64,000 nucleotides of DNA from an uncultured Clostridia bacterium (GCA_934633695.1 CAKTYT010000005.1:10890-74889); one strand, 5' to 3'. Counted from the stretch's first letter, positions 32,684 to 41,742 are shown. Notes: a model not told the origin generated them from the letters alone. Numbers and translations are program-made.

Positions 32684-32785
32684 CTAATTGTACATTCGGC
32701 ATATGATTCCGACTGTATGGGGGAAGAGAGAGTGGCTTTGCCCAAAGAGGCATGGCCGGACTTTTTGTGCCGAAAGGGGAATATT

Positions 32786-33673
32786 ATGAATACTTTTGTT
32801 TTAAGCTGCTGTTCCACAGCTGATCTGTCTAAGGAACATTTCGAGAAAAGAAACATCAGCTACATTTGCTTCCATTACACCATTGATGGTGTAAATCATC
32901 CGGATGACTTGGGTCAAAGTATGCCATTTGACAAGTTTTACGCAGCAATGGCAGCAGGAGCAAAGACTTCCACGTCTCAAGTCAATATCGGTGAGTTTAC
33001 GGAGTACTTTGGAAAGATTTTGGCGAACGGCAATGATCTTCTTCATGTCAGTCTTTCCTCGGGTATATCGGGTTCGTACAACTCGGCATGCAAAGCAGCT
33101 GAAATGCTTCGCGAAAAGTATCCCGACAGGAAAATTTTTGTCGTCGATTCGCTTGGGGCTTCATCGGGGTTTGGTTTGCTCATGGATAAGCTTGCGGATT
33201 TGCGTGATGAAGGCCTTTCTATTGATGAGGTTCGTGATTGGGCTGAGGCAAATAAGCTTCGTGTCCACCACTGGTTTTTCTCGACAGATCTTTCATTTTA
33301 TGTCAAAGGCGGCCGAATTTCAAAAACAGCAGGTTTTGTCGGTACATTGTTGAATATTTGCCCTCTGCTCAATATGGATAATCTCGGCAGATTGATTCCA
33401 AGATCAAAAATCAGGACAAAACGTAGGGTAATAACCGAAATCGTAAACAAAATGGAACAAAATGCACAGGATGGACTGGATTATTCGGGAAAGTGTTATA
33501 TAAGCAATTCAGCGTGCATTGAAGATGCACGGGCGGTTGAGGAGCTGGTAGAGCAGCGGTTTAAAAAGCTTAACGGCAGAGTTCTTATAAACAATATTGG
33601 AACAACGATAGGAAGCCATACCGGTCCGGGTACTGTTGCATTGTTTTTCTTCGGAAATGAAAGAAAAGATTGA
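32786..33673 (+). CDS. DegV family fatty-acid-binding protein, copy 1
   Basis: A 295-residue DegV/FakB-type protein. These bind a fatty acid and present it to the kinase FakA for phosphorylation. Family segments are VLSCCSTADLSKEHFEKRNI, the TSQVN motif in AGAKTSTSQVNIGEF near residue 70, ISGSYNSA near 105, VVDSLGASSGFGLLMDK near 130 and the C-terminal GSHTGPGTVALFF, which carries the fatty-acid-contacting region. The open frame extends 23 codons upstream, but AAAGGGG precedes the ATG at 32786. No FakA is nearby. Two paralogs occur at 52317 and 53272. Confidence 0.9.
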   Translation: MNTFVLSCCSTADLSKEHFEKRNISYICFHYTIDGVNHPDDLGQSMPFDKFYAAMAAGAKTSTSQVNIGEFTEYFGKILANGNDLLHVSLSSGISGSYNSACKAAEMLREKYPDRKIFVVDSLGASSGFGLLMDKLADLRDEGLSIDEVRDWAEANKLRVHHWFFSTDLSFYVKGGRISKTAGFVGTLLNICPLLNMDNLGRLIPRSKIRTKRRVITEIVNKMEQNAQDGLDYSGKCYISNSACIEDARAVEELVEQRFKKLNGRVLINNIGTTIGSHTGPGTVALFFFGNERKD

Positions 33674-33715
33674 CAAGTAAAAAATGTAAGTCAAACAAAC
33701 GTAAATAAACACAGA

Positions 33716-33749
33716 AAAAAGCCAAACTGCCTTGTGCAGCTTGGCTTTT
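33716..33749 (+). terminator. terminator after degV copy 1
   Basis: AAAAGCCAA..CTGC pairs with GCAG..TTGGCTTTT around CTTGT (33716-33749), with A- and T-runs on either side. It may work in both directions and also ends the GNAT pseudogene region. Confidence 0.85.
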
Positions 33750-33788
33750 CATGTTAGGCAATCAAATTCTGTTACATGTGGGTATATT

Positions 33789-34030
33789 TCAGGATCTATT
33801 CGGCAAACGTGGATTTGATGTATTCGAATCAAAGGCTTCGTTCCATAAATATCTCGTCCCGGGGTGTGACACTTCTTCAAAACCGAATTGTTCAAAGAGC
33901 TTTCGGGAAGCTTCATTGCCCTCCACATAGCACATGGAAACTTTCGGATATTTTCCTTCCTCCCTCATCGCTTCCAGAACAAGGCAGACTGCGGCTTTTC
34001 CATATCCCTTCCCTTTAAATTCATAAGCTT
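33789..34030 (-). pseudogene. GNAT acetyltransferase remnant (C-terminal part only)
   Basis: Leftward reading gives about 78 codons ending in TGA at 33791-33789. They encode the second half of a GNAT N-acetyltransferase: the acetyl-CoA loop YEFKGKGYGKAAVCLVLEAM, then VSMCYVEGNEASRKLFEQFG and FEEV, which is the conserved alpha-4/beta-7 end. An in-frame TAA lies immediately upstream of the loop, and the N-terminal half is not found further on, so the gene is broken. No start codon with a ribosome binding site is seen. The rest of the gap from 34031 to 34193 has no recognisable feature. Confidence 0.7.
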
Positions 34031-34193
34031 AGAGCATTCTATCACGCAAAGGTAAATTACGCAAGAAAAGGCACGGAAGATTTCTCATTGGTGCAGAAAA
34101 AAATTGTTGTAAGTATTCGCCTGCATGACGGTGAATGGTGGAGAGAGAAATGTAAATTTTCTTAGTTTATTTAACTCGATTCAAATGTTTTTC

Positions 34194-34226
34194 TGCAAAA
34201 AAATAGGGCTGAACACGTCAGCCCCC
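34194..34226 (-). terminator. terminator of mgtE
   Basis: GGGCTGA (34206-34212) pairs with TCAGCCC (34218-34224) around a 5-nt loop. Read leftward it is followed by TATTTTTTT. It lies directly after the mgtE stop codon. Confidence 0.88.
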
Positions 34227-34231
34227 TGTTT

Positions 34232-35584
34232 TTAAAGCCCCAGCAGGGCACTTGCAATGCCGAAATAAATGATGAGTGAGATTGCATCGACAATTGTTGT
34301 TATCATCGGGCTTGCCATAACAGCAGGGTCAAATCCGATTTTTTTCACAATCAGCGGAAGCGTGCAGCCGAAAAACTTAGCAATTGTGACGGTTGCCACA
34401 AGAGTCAGGCAGACAGTTGCGGCGATGGCAGCGGAAACGGAGTCTATCAGCATCAGTTTAATGAATTCAACTCCCGCAAGCGTGACCCCGCAGAGAACGG
34501 CAACGCGAATCTCCTTCCAAATTATACCGAGTATGTCCGAAAACTGCACTTCGCCGAGGGAAATGCTTCGGATAATCGTCACCGAGGCTTGACTGCCGGA
34601 GTTGCCGCCCGTGTCCATGAGCATGGGAATGAATGAAGTCAATATTATCTGTGCTGCAAGAGCGGTTTCAAAGCTTCCGATTATCATTTGGGTAAATACT
34701 GCCGAGATCATGAGCAGAAGCAGCCACGGAATCCTGTTTTTGTAAAGCTCAAAAACTCCGAGCTTGAGGTAGGGCTTGTCGGATGGGGTCAAAGCTGCCA
34801 TCTTCTCCATATCCTCGGTTGCCTCTTCACGGATAACATCGATTGCGTCGTCTACCGTGATTATACCGACGAGACGATTTTCTCCATCGACGACCGGAAG
34901 AGCCGTAAGGTCATATTTTGCAAACATTTCCGCCGCCTGTTCAACATCGTCAAGCGTGCCTGCACTTATAACATTCTCGTCCATGAGGGAGCTGACGCGG
35001 TCGTTAGGCTTTGCAAGCACGAGTGTCCTCAACGAAATTGATCCCAAGAGCTTTCGCTTTTCAACGACATAGCAAATATCAATGGTTTCCTTGTCAATGC
35101 CCGTGAGGCGAATGTTGTCGAGAGCTTCTGCTGCTGTCATGTTCGGTGACAGGTCTGCATAATCCGTGGTCATTATGCTCCCGGCACTGTCCTCGGGGTA
35201 TTTGAGAAGCTCATTAATGTGCTTTCGCATTTCGGGACTTGCCTGGGCAAGAATACGCTTCACGACGTTTGCCGGCATCTCTTCAACGAGGTCAGCCGCA
35301 TCGTCCGTGTACATTTCATTGACGATTTCGGACAATTCTGCATCCGAAAAAGCATTGATAAGTTCTTCCTGAGACTCGGAACTCATTTCGACGAAAACAT
35401 CAGCTGCCAACTCCTTTGGAAGCAGGCGAAATAGAAGTGAAAGCTTTGCGGCGGGCTGATCCTCAAAAATCACTGCGATATCGGCCGCATTGATAGTTGA
35501 CAGCACATCTCTTACACTGTTGTAACGCTTGTTTTCAAGCAGGGTCTCCACTGTACCGGACAAATCTGTTGAAAATACTGCCAT
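34232..35584 (-). CDS. mgtE: magnesium transporter MgtE
   Basis: A 450-residue Mg2+ channel of normal length. The N-terminal superhelical domain has the ELAADVFVEMSSESQEELIN and YTDDAADLVEEMPANVVKRI segments (about residues 50-115). Two CBS domains follow (SAGSIMTTDYADLSPNMTAA near 132; GIITVDDAIDVI near 240), whose acidic residues sense Mg2+. The last part has five membrane helices (IPWLLLLMISAVFTQMIIGS onward) with the pore motif PMLMDTGGNSGSQA near 320. It is monocistronic. No Shine-Dalgarno is seen directly before the ATG. A long leader with a short ORF precedes it. Confidence 0.95.
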   Translation of the reverse strand: MAVFSTDLSGTVETLLENKRYNSVRDVLSTINAADIAVIFEDQPAAKLSLLFRLLPKELAADVFVEMSSESQEELINAFSDAELSEIVNEMYTDDAADLVEEMPANVVKRILAQASPEMRKHINELLKYPEDSAGSIMTTDYADLSPNMTAAEALDNIRLTGIDKETIDICYVVEKRKLLGSISLRTLVLAKPNDRVSSLMDENVISAGTLDDVEQAAEMFAKYDLTALPVVDGENRLVGIITVDDAIDVIREEATEDMEKMAALTPSDKPYLKLGVFELYKNRIPWLLLLMISAVFTQMIIGSFETALAAQIILTSFIPMLMDTGGNSGSQASVTIIRSISLGEVQFSDILGIIWKEIRVAVLCGVTLAGVEFIKLMLIDSVSAAIAATVCLTLVATVTIAKFFGCTLPLIVKKIGFDPAVMASPMITTIVDAISLIIYFGIASALLGL

Positions 35585-35606
35585 GATTAATTTTAAAATA
35601 TGGTTG

Positions 35607-35623
35607 CCGCAGATTTACTGCGG
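35607..35623 (-). promoter_or_regulatory. hairpin in the mgtE leader just upstream of the start
   Basis: CCGCAG (35607-35612) pairs with CTGCGG (35618-35623) around ATTTA, 23 bp before the mgtE ATG. No T-run follows in the mgtE direction, so a translational role or chance are both possible. Confidence 0.35.
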
Positions 35624-35699
35624 TGCGATTTCGATGGTTTTGAAATACGCAATTGAATGCCGTTCTGTGTTGAATGCGAATTGATGCAAAAAGGCAACT

Positions 35700-35825
35700 T
35701 TAAAGGAGGAAAGCAACATGCACGCCGATACAGGAGTGAGGTTTGACCTTCTTAAAAGCCATTATTGCTTTGTCAATACGTTTGTGATGCTGCAACCCAA
35801 CACCCGAACTACTGTCCACGTCCAT
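35700..35825 (-). CDS. possible 41-codon leader ORF in the mgtE 5' region
   Basis: Between a good leftward promoter (35909-35881) and mgtE there is an ORF of 41 codons with a well-placed AAAGGAG ribosome binding site. It begins MDVDSSSGVGLQHHKRIDKA, contains a lysine-rich middle (AFKKVKP) and ends HVAFLL. No homology is recognised. Its position inside an otherwise unexplained leader of about 290 nt makes a regulatory leader peptide possible, as known for some Mg2+ transporter genes, but it could also be chance. The complementary strand also carries an open frame here, which I consider less likely. Confidence 0.35.
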   Translation of the reverse strand: MDVDSSSGVGLQHHKRIDKAIMAFKKVKPHSCIGVHVAFLL

Positions 35826-35880
35826 ATTTTGCTCCTTTCTGTTATTCTCCCAATGTGGATGAACATCCATCCTCAATTAT

Positions 35881-35909
35881 ATTTTACCTGCGGTTCGCTC
35901 GTTTGTCAA
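35881..35909 (-). promoter_or_regulatory. sigma-A promoter of mgtE
   Basis: Read leftward: perfect TTGACA (35909-35904), a 17-bp spacer and TAAAAT (35886-35881). It implies an untranslated leader of about 290 nt before mgtE. No classical M-box is recognised in that leader. Confidence 0.75.
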
Positions 35910-36022
35910 CAAATAACGGATAAAAAACAGCAAAACTCTCCACAGATGCTTTTGACATATACACCTGGCCAAGAACGAATATGGCATTTAAGTGACAAAA
36001 CGAGGAAAGATTTGTGTCATTC

Positions 36023-36051
36023 GTGACAGAACAATAAAAAGGTGCTATATT
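36023..36051 (+). promoter_or_regulatory. promoter of clpB
   Basis: GTGACA (36023-36028), a 17-bp spacer and TATATT (36046-36051). The CIRCE operator begins two bases after the -10 box, so bound HrcA would cover the transcription start. Confidence 0.72.
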
Positions 36052-36052
36052 A

Positions 36053-36079
36053 TTAGCACTCAAAGGCGATAAGTGCTAA
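36053..36079 (+). promoter_or_regulatory. CIRCE operator (HrcA binding site)
   Basis: TTAGCACTC, nine bases and AAGTGCTAA form the CIRCE inverted repeat with one mismatch to the consensus right arm GAGTGCTAA. It lies 73 bp before clpB, so the chaperone gene is expected to be repressed by HrcA and induced by heat or misfolded protein. Confidence 0.9.
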
Positions 36080-36152
36080 CAAAGTACAATGATAAACAGA
36101 GAGCCGATGAGCAACAATAAGAAGAAATCCGGAAAAAGGAGAAGGTTTATAT

Positions 36153-38756
36153 ATGAATGCTGAAACTTTGACACAGAAGAGCATTGAAGCTCTCAATGCG
36201 GCACAACATCTTGCAGAGGAGAAAAGGCACACGCAGGCAAGTCAGCTACACCTTGCATACGCATTGCTTAACAACTCAGAAAACCTTAATAGCCAGCTCT
36301 TCTCTTCCATGGGCATAGACACAGCCGGCGTCAGAAATGCGATTGATGCAGAGTTGAATAAGCAGGCTACCTATGCAGGCGGCGGGCAGGTGTACATTAC
36401 GCCCGAACTTGATTCTGCCCTTAAAGAAGCGGAACAGCAGGCAAAAAAAATGGGCGACAGCTATGTTTCGGTTGAGCATCTCATGCTTGGCATGATTGAG
36501 AAAGCAGACTCGGTCATGAAATCCATTTTCAACCGTTTCGGTGTCACAAAGAATAAATATCTTGAAGCCCTTAAGAAGGTGCGGGGCAACAGTCGTGTTA
36601 CCGGCGACAATCCTGAAGGCACGTACGATGTACTGAATAAATACGGTCAGGATCTGACGGATCTTGCACGCAGGCAAAAGCTGGACCCAGTGATTGGCCG
36701 TGACAACGAAATACGAAGCGTTATCCGTATTCTTTCGAGGAAGACGAAGAACAATCCTTGCCTTATCGGTGAACCCGGCGTCGGTAAAACGGCAATTGCT
36801 GAAGGGCTTGCACTCCGTATCGTTCGCGGCGATGTTCCCGATAACTTGAAGGATCGCAGGATCTTTTCACTTGACATGGGTTCACTCGTTGCAGGTGCAA
36901 AGTACCGCGGTGAGTTTGAGGAGAGGCTTAAAGCCGTTCTGAATGAAATAAAGCAGAGCGAGGGTCAGATCATTCTGTTCATCGATGAATTGCACACGAT
37001 TGTCGGTGCAGGCAAAACCGACGGTGCGATGGATGCAGGCAATATCTTAAAGCCCATGCTTGCAAGGGGCGAGCTGCACTGTATCGGTGCAACGACACTC
37101 GATGAATACCGTAAATACATAGAAAAGGATGCTGCACTTGAAAGGCGTTTTCAGCCTGTCATGGTGCAGGAACCCTCCGTTGAGGATACGATTTCAATTC
37201 TCAGAGGTCTCAAGGAACGCTATGAGGTGTATCACGGAGTGAAGATCAATGACTCGGCTCTTATTGCCGCTGCGACGCTGTCCAACCGTTATATTTCTGA
37301 CCGTTTCCTTCCCGATAAGGCAATTGATCTCGTTGATGAGGCCTGTGCACTGATAAAGACGGAAATGAACTCCATGCCCGGTGAAATGGATGAAATTTCC
37401 CGGGAAATAATGCGTCACGAGATTGAGGAGGAGGCTCTTAAGGAGGATACCGACCCTCATACCGTCGAACACCTTGCAAAGGTTCGTGAGGAGCTTGCAC
37501 AGCTCCGCGAGAAGTTCAACGAGATGAAGGCAAAGTGGGAGAATGAACGCAATGCGATCGGCAGAGTACAGCAGCTCCGCGAACGCATTGAACAGGTGAA
37601 TGCAGATATCACCCGTGCGGAAAACGATTATGACCTCAACACGGCCGCACGACTCAAATACGGAGAACTGCCCAACCTCCAGAAGGAACTTGCAAAAGAG
37701 GAAGAGCTTGCCTCGCACAGGGAAAACAGTCTGCTGCGCGACCACGTTTCTTCCGAGGAAATTGCAAAGATCGTTGCACGATGGACGGGTATCCCGGTTT
37801 CAAAGCTGCTTGAAAGCGAGAGGAAGAAACTCCTGCACCTTGATACACAGCTCCATCAGCGTATCGTCGGACAAGATGACGCGGTACACCGCGTATGCGA
37901 TGCAATACTACGGTCGCGTGCCGGAATACAGAACCCCAACAGACCCATAGGTTCCTTCCTGTTCCTGGGTCCCACAGGCGTGGGCAAGACCGAACTTTGC
38001 AAGGCACTTGCCGAGGCTCTGTTTGATGACGAGAGGAATATGGTGCGTATCGATATGAGCGAATACATGGAGCAATATTCTGTCTCCCGTCTCATTGGTG
38101 CCCCTCCGGGATATGTCGGCTATGACGAGGGCGGTCAGCTCACCGAGGCCGTTCGCAGAAGACCTTATGCAGTGCTTCTCTTTGATGAAATCGAAAAGGC
38201 TCATCCCGATGTTTTAAACGTTCTGCTTCAGGTACTTGATGACGGCAGGATAACTGATGGTCAAGGCAGGACAGTGGATTTTAAAAACACCATTATCATC
38301 CTTACCAGTAATATCGGCAGCGAACTGATCCTCCGCGATATGGAGAGGACGGGAAACAGAATTTCGGAGGAAGCTCAGCAGCAGCTTCATCAGCTTCTCA
38401 AGACGAAGTTCCGTCCGGAGTTCATCAACCGTCTTGATGAGATCGTCTTCTTCAATGCATTGAGCGGTAAGGACATGAAGGGTATTGTCGAACTCCTTCT
38501 CAAGGATCTCGGCAGGCGTATGAGTTCGAACCGTCTGGACCTTGAGGTGAGCGAGTCCGCAAAGGATGCGATAATCGATAACGGTACTGATCCTCTGTTC
38601 GGTGCAAGACCTCTTAAGCGTTACATACAAAGCCATATCGAGTCGCTCATCGCAAGGTTCATCATCGAAAACTCTCCTGCGGAGGAATCGACGATTTGCG
38701 TTGACTATAAGGATGGCAAGTTCGTGGTTTCGTGTCGTGAAACGGCTGAGGAATAA
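36153..38756 (+). CDS. clpB: ATP-dependent chaperone ClpB
   Basis: An 867-residue disaggregase that works with DnaK. The Clp N-domain is at about residues 1-145. AAA-1 has Walker [14 protein letters not shown] near 205 and Walker [15 protein letters not shown] near 275. The long M-domain coiled coil spans about 410-520 and separates ClpB from ClpA and ClpC. AAA-2 has [19 protein letters not shown] near 608 and [20 protein letters not shown] near 675. The C-terminal D2 small domain has [11 protein letters not shown]. It is monocistronic, controlled by CIRCE, with GGAGAAGG before the ATG. Confidence 0.97.
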   Translation: MNAETLTQKSIEALNAAQHLAEEKRHTQASQLHLAYALLNNSENLNSQLFSSMGIDTAGVRNAIDAELNKQATYAGGGQVYITPELDSALKEAEQQAKKMGDSYVSVEHLMLGMIEKADSVMKSIFNRFGVTKNKYLEALKKVRGNSRVTGDNPEGTYDVLNKYGQDLTDLARRQKLDPVIGRDNEIRSVIRILSRKTKNNPCLIGEPGVGKTAIAEGLALRIVRGDVPDNLKDRRIFSLDMGSLVAGAKYRGEFEERLKAVLNEIKQSEGQIILFIDELHTIVGAGKTDGAMDAGNILKPMLARGELHCIGATTLDEYRKYIEKDAALERRFQPVMVQEPSVEDTISILRGLKERYEVYHGVKINDSALIAAATLSNRYISDRFLPDKAIDLVDEACALIKTEMNSMPGEMDEISREIMRHEIEEEALKEDTDPHTVEHLAKVREELAQLREKFNEMKAKWENERNAIGRVQQLRERIEQVNADITRAENDYDLNTAARLKYGELPNLQKELAKEEELASHRENSLLRDHVSSEEIAKIVARWTGIPVSKLLESERKKLLHLDTQLHQRIVGQDDAVHRVCDAILRSRAGIQNPNRPIGSFLFLGPTGVGKTELCKALAEALFDDERNMVRIDMSEYMEQYSVSRLIGAPPGYVGYDEGGQLTEAVRRRPYAVLLFDEIEKAHPDVLNVLLQVLDDGRITDGQGRTVDFKNTIIILTSNIGSELILRDMERTGNRISEEAQQQLHQLLKTKFRPEFINRLDEIVFFNALSGKDMKGIVELLLKDLGRRMSSNRLDLEVSESAKDAIIDNGTDPLFGARPLKRYIQSHIESLIARFIIENSPAEESTICVDYKDGKFVVSCRETAEE

Positions 38757-38797
38757 AACAGTTGACGACATGTTCCGAAAAACGGCATAAGAAAATG

Positions 38798-38842
38798 AAA
38801 ACAGCCCATGTGTGTAGCTGAACTGCACATGGGCTGTTTTTT
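38798..38842. terminator. bidirectional terminator between clpB and the VanY-like gene
   Basis: AAACAGCCCATGTG (from 38799) pairs perfectly with CACATGGGCTGTTT (38826-38839) around a 13-nt loop, with a T-run on either strand, serving the convergent genes. Confidence 0.9.
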
Positions 38843-38856
38843 CTCCGAAGATCTTC

Positions 38857-39891
38857 TCAAAACTTTGCAGTGATTATGAATCCGCCGTCATTATTGCCGG
38901 AAATTTCATACGAAGTGATGCCGAGAGGAAGAATTATATCCGTAAATTCATCAGCAGAAGCTGTAATGTAAAAAATGATGCTGCCGTGCAAAAGCTCTTC
39001 GCCAGCTTGCAGTGAGAATGAACGGGATTCCGCATTGTAAAAAGCAACGTCAATATTACCGTCGTCCGAAACGAACAGCATGCCGGATTCAACGGAGTAT
39101 TGCTTTATATGCTCAATGTATTCTTCGTAGGTAAAACCGAGTGTATGGACTGCAATGGCATTTTCTCTTCCAATATAGCGAAAATGCCACGGTTCGTACG
39201 CAACATGGGTGATTTCTTGGGTGCCGACGGGATACCTGAGAATGAATCCGTAGTCGCAGCAGTGCTCGTTTATCCAAACGGTTTCGGGATGTGCCATAAT
39301 AGTAACTCTTTCGCCGGAAGCATTGACAGAAGATAAATCGACAGCATAGCCTGTGTGATGCTCGCTGAAGCCGGGATTTGCAACATAAATTGCAGCCATA
39401 TCCGCACCATGCTCATCTGCGTAACTGCTGTATAGATTTGTCTGATATTCAACAGTTCTGTATGCACCGGTGACGTAAAACCTGTCCCCGTTAGTATGTG
39501 CAGTGAAGGCGGCGGCGAACTCCCTGAGTGCGGCAGCTGTAATTTCGCACAAAGAGGCGGTGTTCGATTCACAAAGGTAAATTCCCTCGTTGACATCGGG
39601 AAGAAGCATGGTCTGTGTGTCACTCGTGTAAAGGTACTCATGTTCCCAGTTGACGAGAACGAGTGTGCCGGCAGAGGCCGCATCGGATTTTACTGAGACG
39701 TGGGAATATGGTTCGGGAGTCGGAGTGGGTTCGGATGTAAACACTGGAGTAAGTTCCGGAATTGCCGTTGCCGTCAAAACGGGAGCCTCGGGTCCATCAG
39801 TTTCTCTGCTCCCATTGCAGGCAAGGAGGATGAATGCCGATAAAACCAGAACAGCAGTTAAATAGATTGCCGAAAAATTTTTTGATTTCAT
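38857..39891 (-). CDS. VanY-type D-alanyl-D-alanine carboxypeptidase, lipoprotein
   Basis: A 344-residue exported lipoprotein. The signal YLTAVLVLSAFILLAC ends in a LLAC lipobox near residue 25, followed by a Pro/Thr-rich linker (TPVFTSEPTPTPEPYSH). The M15B peptidase domain has YRTVEYQTNLYSSY near residue 145 and the zinc motif SEHHTGYAVDLSS near 180. The second zinc histidine is in YEPWHFRYIG near 230. Such enzymes trim the terminal D-Ala from peptidoglycan stems. A C-terminal beta domain of about 80 residues is extra. A 26-codon upstream extension is rejected because AAAGGAT precedes the ATG at 39891. No other van genes are present, so vancomycin resistance is not implied. Confidence 0.88.
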   Translation of the reverse strand: MKSKNFSAIYLTAVLVLSAFILLACNGSRETDGPEAPVLTATAIPELTPVFTSEPTPTPEPYSHVSVKSDAASAGTLVLVNWEHEYLYTSDTQTMLLPDVNEGIYLCESNTASLCEITAAALREFAAAFTAHTNGDRFYVTGAYRTVEYQTNLYSSYADEHGADMAAIYVANPGFSEHHTGYAVDLSSVNASGERVTIMAHPETVWINEHCCDYGFILRYPVGTQEITHVAYEPWHFRYIGRENAIAVHTLGFTYEEYIEHIKQYSVESGMLFVSDDGNIDVAFYNAESRSFSLQAGEELLHGSIIFYITASADEFTDIILPLGITSYEISGNNDGGFIITAKF

Positions 39892-39940
39892 TTTTATCCT
39901 TTCTTCGATGCGAAAATTGGGCATAGAATGTTTCCCGATT

Positions 39941-39969
39941 ATGATACACACAAAACGGACTTTTGGCAA
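39941..39969 (-). promoter_or_regulatory. promoter of the VanY-like gene
   Basis: Read leftward: TTGCCA (39969-39964), a 17-bp spacer and TATCAT (39946-39941), 50 bp before the ATG. Confidence 0.6.
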
Positions 39970-40076
39970 GTCCCGAAAATGCAGTTTATTTAAAAATCAC
40001 TTAAGACTGTCTCCACAGGGTGTATATGCAAAAACGTCAGGCATTCGAGTGAAATCGTGTTTTTTTATGTCATGGG

Positions 40077-40110
40077 TTCGACACTGCGAGCTTTAGCTCT
40101 GTGGTATCAT
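40077..40110 (+). promoter_or_regulatory. Spo0A-box plus -10 element upstream of spoIIGA
   Basis: TTCGACA (40077-40083) is the exact reverse complement of the Spo0A box TGTCGAA. It takes the place of a -35 element, 21 bp before a TATCAT -10 box (40105-40110). This resembles the Spo0A-activated, sigma-A-dependent spoIIG promoter of Bacillus, where 0A boxes overlap an over-spaced -35. The ATG of spoIIGA follows at 40170. Confidence 0.6.
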
Positions 40111-40169
40111 TTAGTCAATCGAGGACGGGTTATTGTCCGGCCCGAACTCGGAGCGAGGAGGCTGTTTCC

Positions 40170-40901
40170 ATGTATGTTGAGCTTTTTTTGCTTGATAACC
40201 TCCTGATGAACCTCTTGATTCTGCGGCTTGCGGCGGCAATGCTGTCGGTCAGACCGAAACGGTGGTTGTCGTTGGCCGTTTCTCTCGCCGGTGCATGTTA
40301 TGCCGCCGTGGGTGCAGGAGCTTTCCCGGTGCTGCTCTACCCGCCTCTTAAATTGGTGAGCGGACTTGCAATGGCGGCTTCGCTGCCGCATAGGGGCATG
40401 AAGGGATATCTTCGTTCGACAGCAGCATTGTTTTTGTCAACTTTTATTGCAGGCGGAGCGGTTTTTGCCGCAGCGGCGGCCTCAAGCCGCAGTGTATCGG
40501 ACGGCATAAGCCTGCTCACAGCCGGATGCGGGCTGACAGTAACGGCACTTGTCCCCCGTTCTGTTCGTAAAATTCTTGCAAGACGCATAAGAGCGGAGTC
40601 AATTGTAAGGCTTAGAGTCGAGGTTGAAAAAAAGGTCATAGAGTGTGCGGCAATTGCCGATACGGGGTGCACACTCCTTGAACCGATCAGCGGTCTGCCG
40701 GTCATTCTCCTGAGCAAGAGCAGGTTCAAAGATCTTTCGGACGGTGCGAGCATTCCGGTTCCGATGATGACCGCAAACGGGCTGAGTGTGATTTTCGCAG
40801 TCAAACCCATGAATGTGTCGGTGAACGGTATGCCTTCGGAAGCCCTGGTCGGTTTTTCTGTGGCGAGTGAGGCAATCGTGCCCGCCCAGTTGGTTACTTA
40901 A
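40170..40901 (+). CDS. spoIIGA: sigma-E processing peptidase SpoIIGA
   Basis: A 243-residue membrane aspartic protease that activates pro-sigma-E in the mother cell after engulfment-coupled signalling by SpoIIR. The N-terminal half has about five helices, starting MYVELFLLDNLLMNLLILRL, the family's typical opening. The C-terminal half is a cytosolic pepsin-like domain with the catalytic ADTGCTLLEPISGLPVI near residue 172. The open frame extends 23 codons upstream, but GGAGG precedes the ATG at 40170. It is followed 39 bp later by sigE, its substrate, forming the classical spoIIG operon. Confidence 0.93.
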   Translation: MYVELFLLDNLLMNLLILRLAAAMLSVRPKRWLSLAVSLAGACYAAVGAGAFPVLLYPPLKLVSGLAMAASLPHRGMKGYLRSTAALFLSTFIAGGAVFAAAAASSRSVSDGISLLTAGCGLTVTALVPRSVRKILARRIRAESIVRLRVEVEKKVIECAAIADTGCTLLEPISGLPVILLSKSRFKDLSDGASIPVPMMTANGLSVIFAVKPMNVSVNGMPSEALVGFSVASEAIVPAQLVT

Positions 40902-40940
40902 CGAAACCAAATATGATCGATAATGAAAGGAAGGGTGGAA

Positions 40941-41660
40941 ATGCTTGAATTTATCTTGAAACTGATTCGCAAAGTCTTCGGCAGGTTTCTGCTGAAAGAT
41001 ACAACAGAAAGCGACAATTTTTACATAAGTAGTGGTGAATCCCTGCCCCCTCCCCTTCCGAAAGAGGAGGAAAAACAGCTTACCGACAGGCTTATAAATA
41101 GCGACCCCGAGGCGAGAAACCAGCTCATTGAACACAACCTTCGGCTTGTTGTCTACCTCGCAAAAAAATTTGAAAATACGGGTGTCGGAATGGACGACCT
41201 TATTTCGATAGGAACGATAGGGCTTATAAAAGCTGTCAATACCTTTAAACCCGATAAGAATATTAAGCTCGCTACTTACGCAAGCAGATGCATAGAAAAC
41301 GAGATACTGATGTACCTGAGAAAGACCAGCAGACTGAAGCTCGAAGTCAGTCTCGATGAACCGCTCAATATCGACTGTGACGGAAATGAACTCCTGCTTT
41401 CGGATGTTCTCGGGACGGACGGTGATATAGTCAGCAGAGATATGGAGGATGAGGTTGAAAAAGAACTTCTCCACATGGCACTCAACAGGCTCAGCGAACG
41501 TGAAAAGAGAATAATCGAGCTGCGTTTCGGACTTAACGGCAAAAAGGAGTGCACTCAAAAGCAGGTTGCGGATATGATGGGAATTTCTCAAAGCTATATC
41601 TCACGCCTTGAGAAGAGGATTCTGCATTCTCTGTACGAGCAGCTCATGTCAATGCAATGA
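40941..41660 (+). CDS. sigE: RNA polymerase sporulation sigma factor SigE
   Basis: A 239-residue sigma-70 family factor for early mother-cell genes. The basic and hydrophobic N-terminal pro-sequence ([17 protein letters not shown]) is the part removed by SpoIIGA. Region 2 has [20 protein letters not shown] and [20 protein letters not shown] near residues 60-100. Region 4 has a helix-turn-helix in [20 protein letters not shown] near 205. The ATG at 40941 after AAGGGTGG is preferred to one six codons earlier. sigG, which follows sigE in many relatives, is not here. Confidence 0.95.
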   Translation: MLEFILKLIRKVFGRFLLKDTTESDNFYISSGESLPPPLPKEEEKQLTDRLINSDPEARNQLIEHNLRLVVYLAKKFENTGVGMDDLISIGTIGLIKAVNTFKPDKNIKLATYASRCIENEILMYLRKTSRLKLEVSLDEPLNIDCDGNELLLSDVLGTDGDIVSRDMEDEVEKELLHMALNRLSEREKRIIELRFGLNGKKECTQKQVADMMGISQSYISRLEKRILHSLYEQLMSMQ

Positions 41661-41705
41661 AGGGGATGAATATTAAAATCTTAGAGATACGGAGGTGAAT
41701 AAATC

Positions 41706-41742
41706 GAGCTGCCGCAACAGAGCGTGACCGTTGCGGCAGCTC
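41706..41742 (+). terminator. long perfect hairpin after sigE
   Basis: GAGCTGCCGCAAC (41706-41718) pairs perfectly with GTTGCGGCAGCTC (41730-41742), a 13-bp stem with an 11-nt loop, 45 bp after sigE. No T-run follows. It may block read-through or stabilise the 3' end. Between it and addA (41943) no gene is seen. Confidence 0.6.

Noticed and set aside
35718..36026. Rightward 102-codon ORF with a very good AAAGGAGG ribosome binding site
   Set aside because: Composition looks random, no homology is recognised, and it lies antisense to the mgtE leader and runs into the clpB promoter. Its apparent ribosome binding site is simply the complement of the last Phe-Leu-Leu codons of the opposite short ORF.
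38857..39891. Vancomycin resistance gene
   Set aside because: The VanY-type fold is real, but there are no vanHAX or vanRS genes nearby; similar carboxypeptidases are ordinary wall enzymes.
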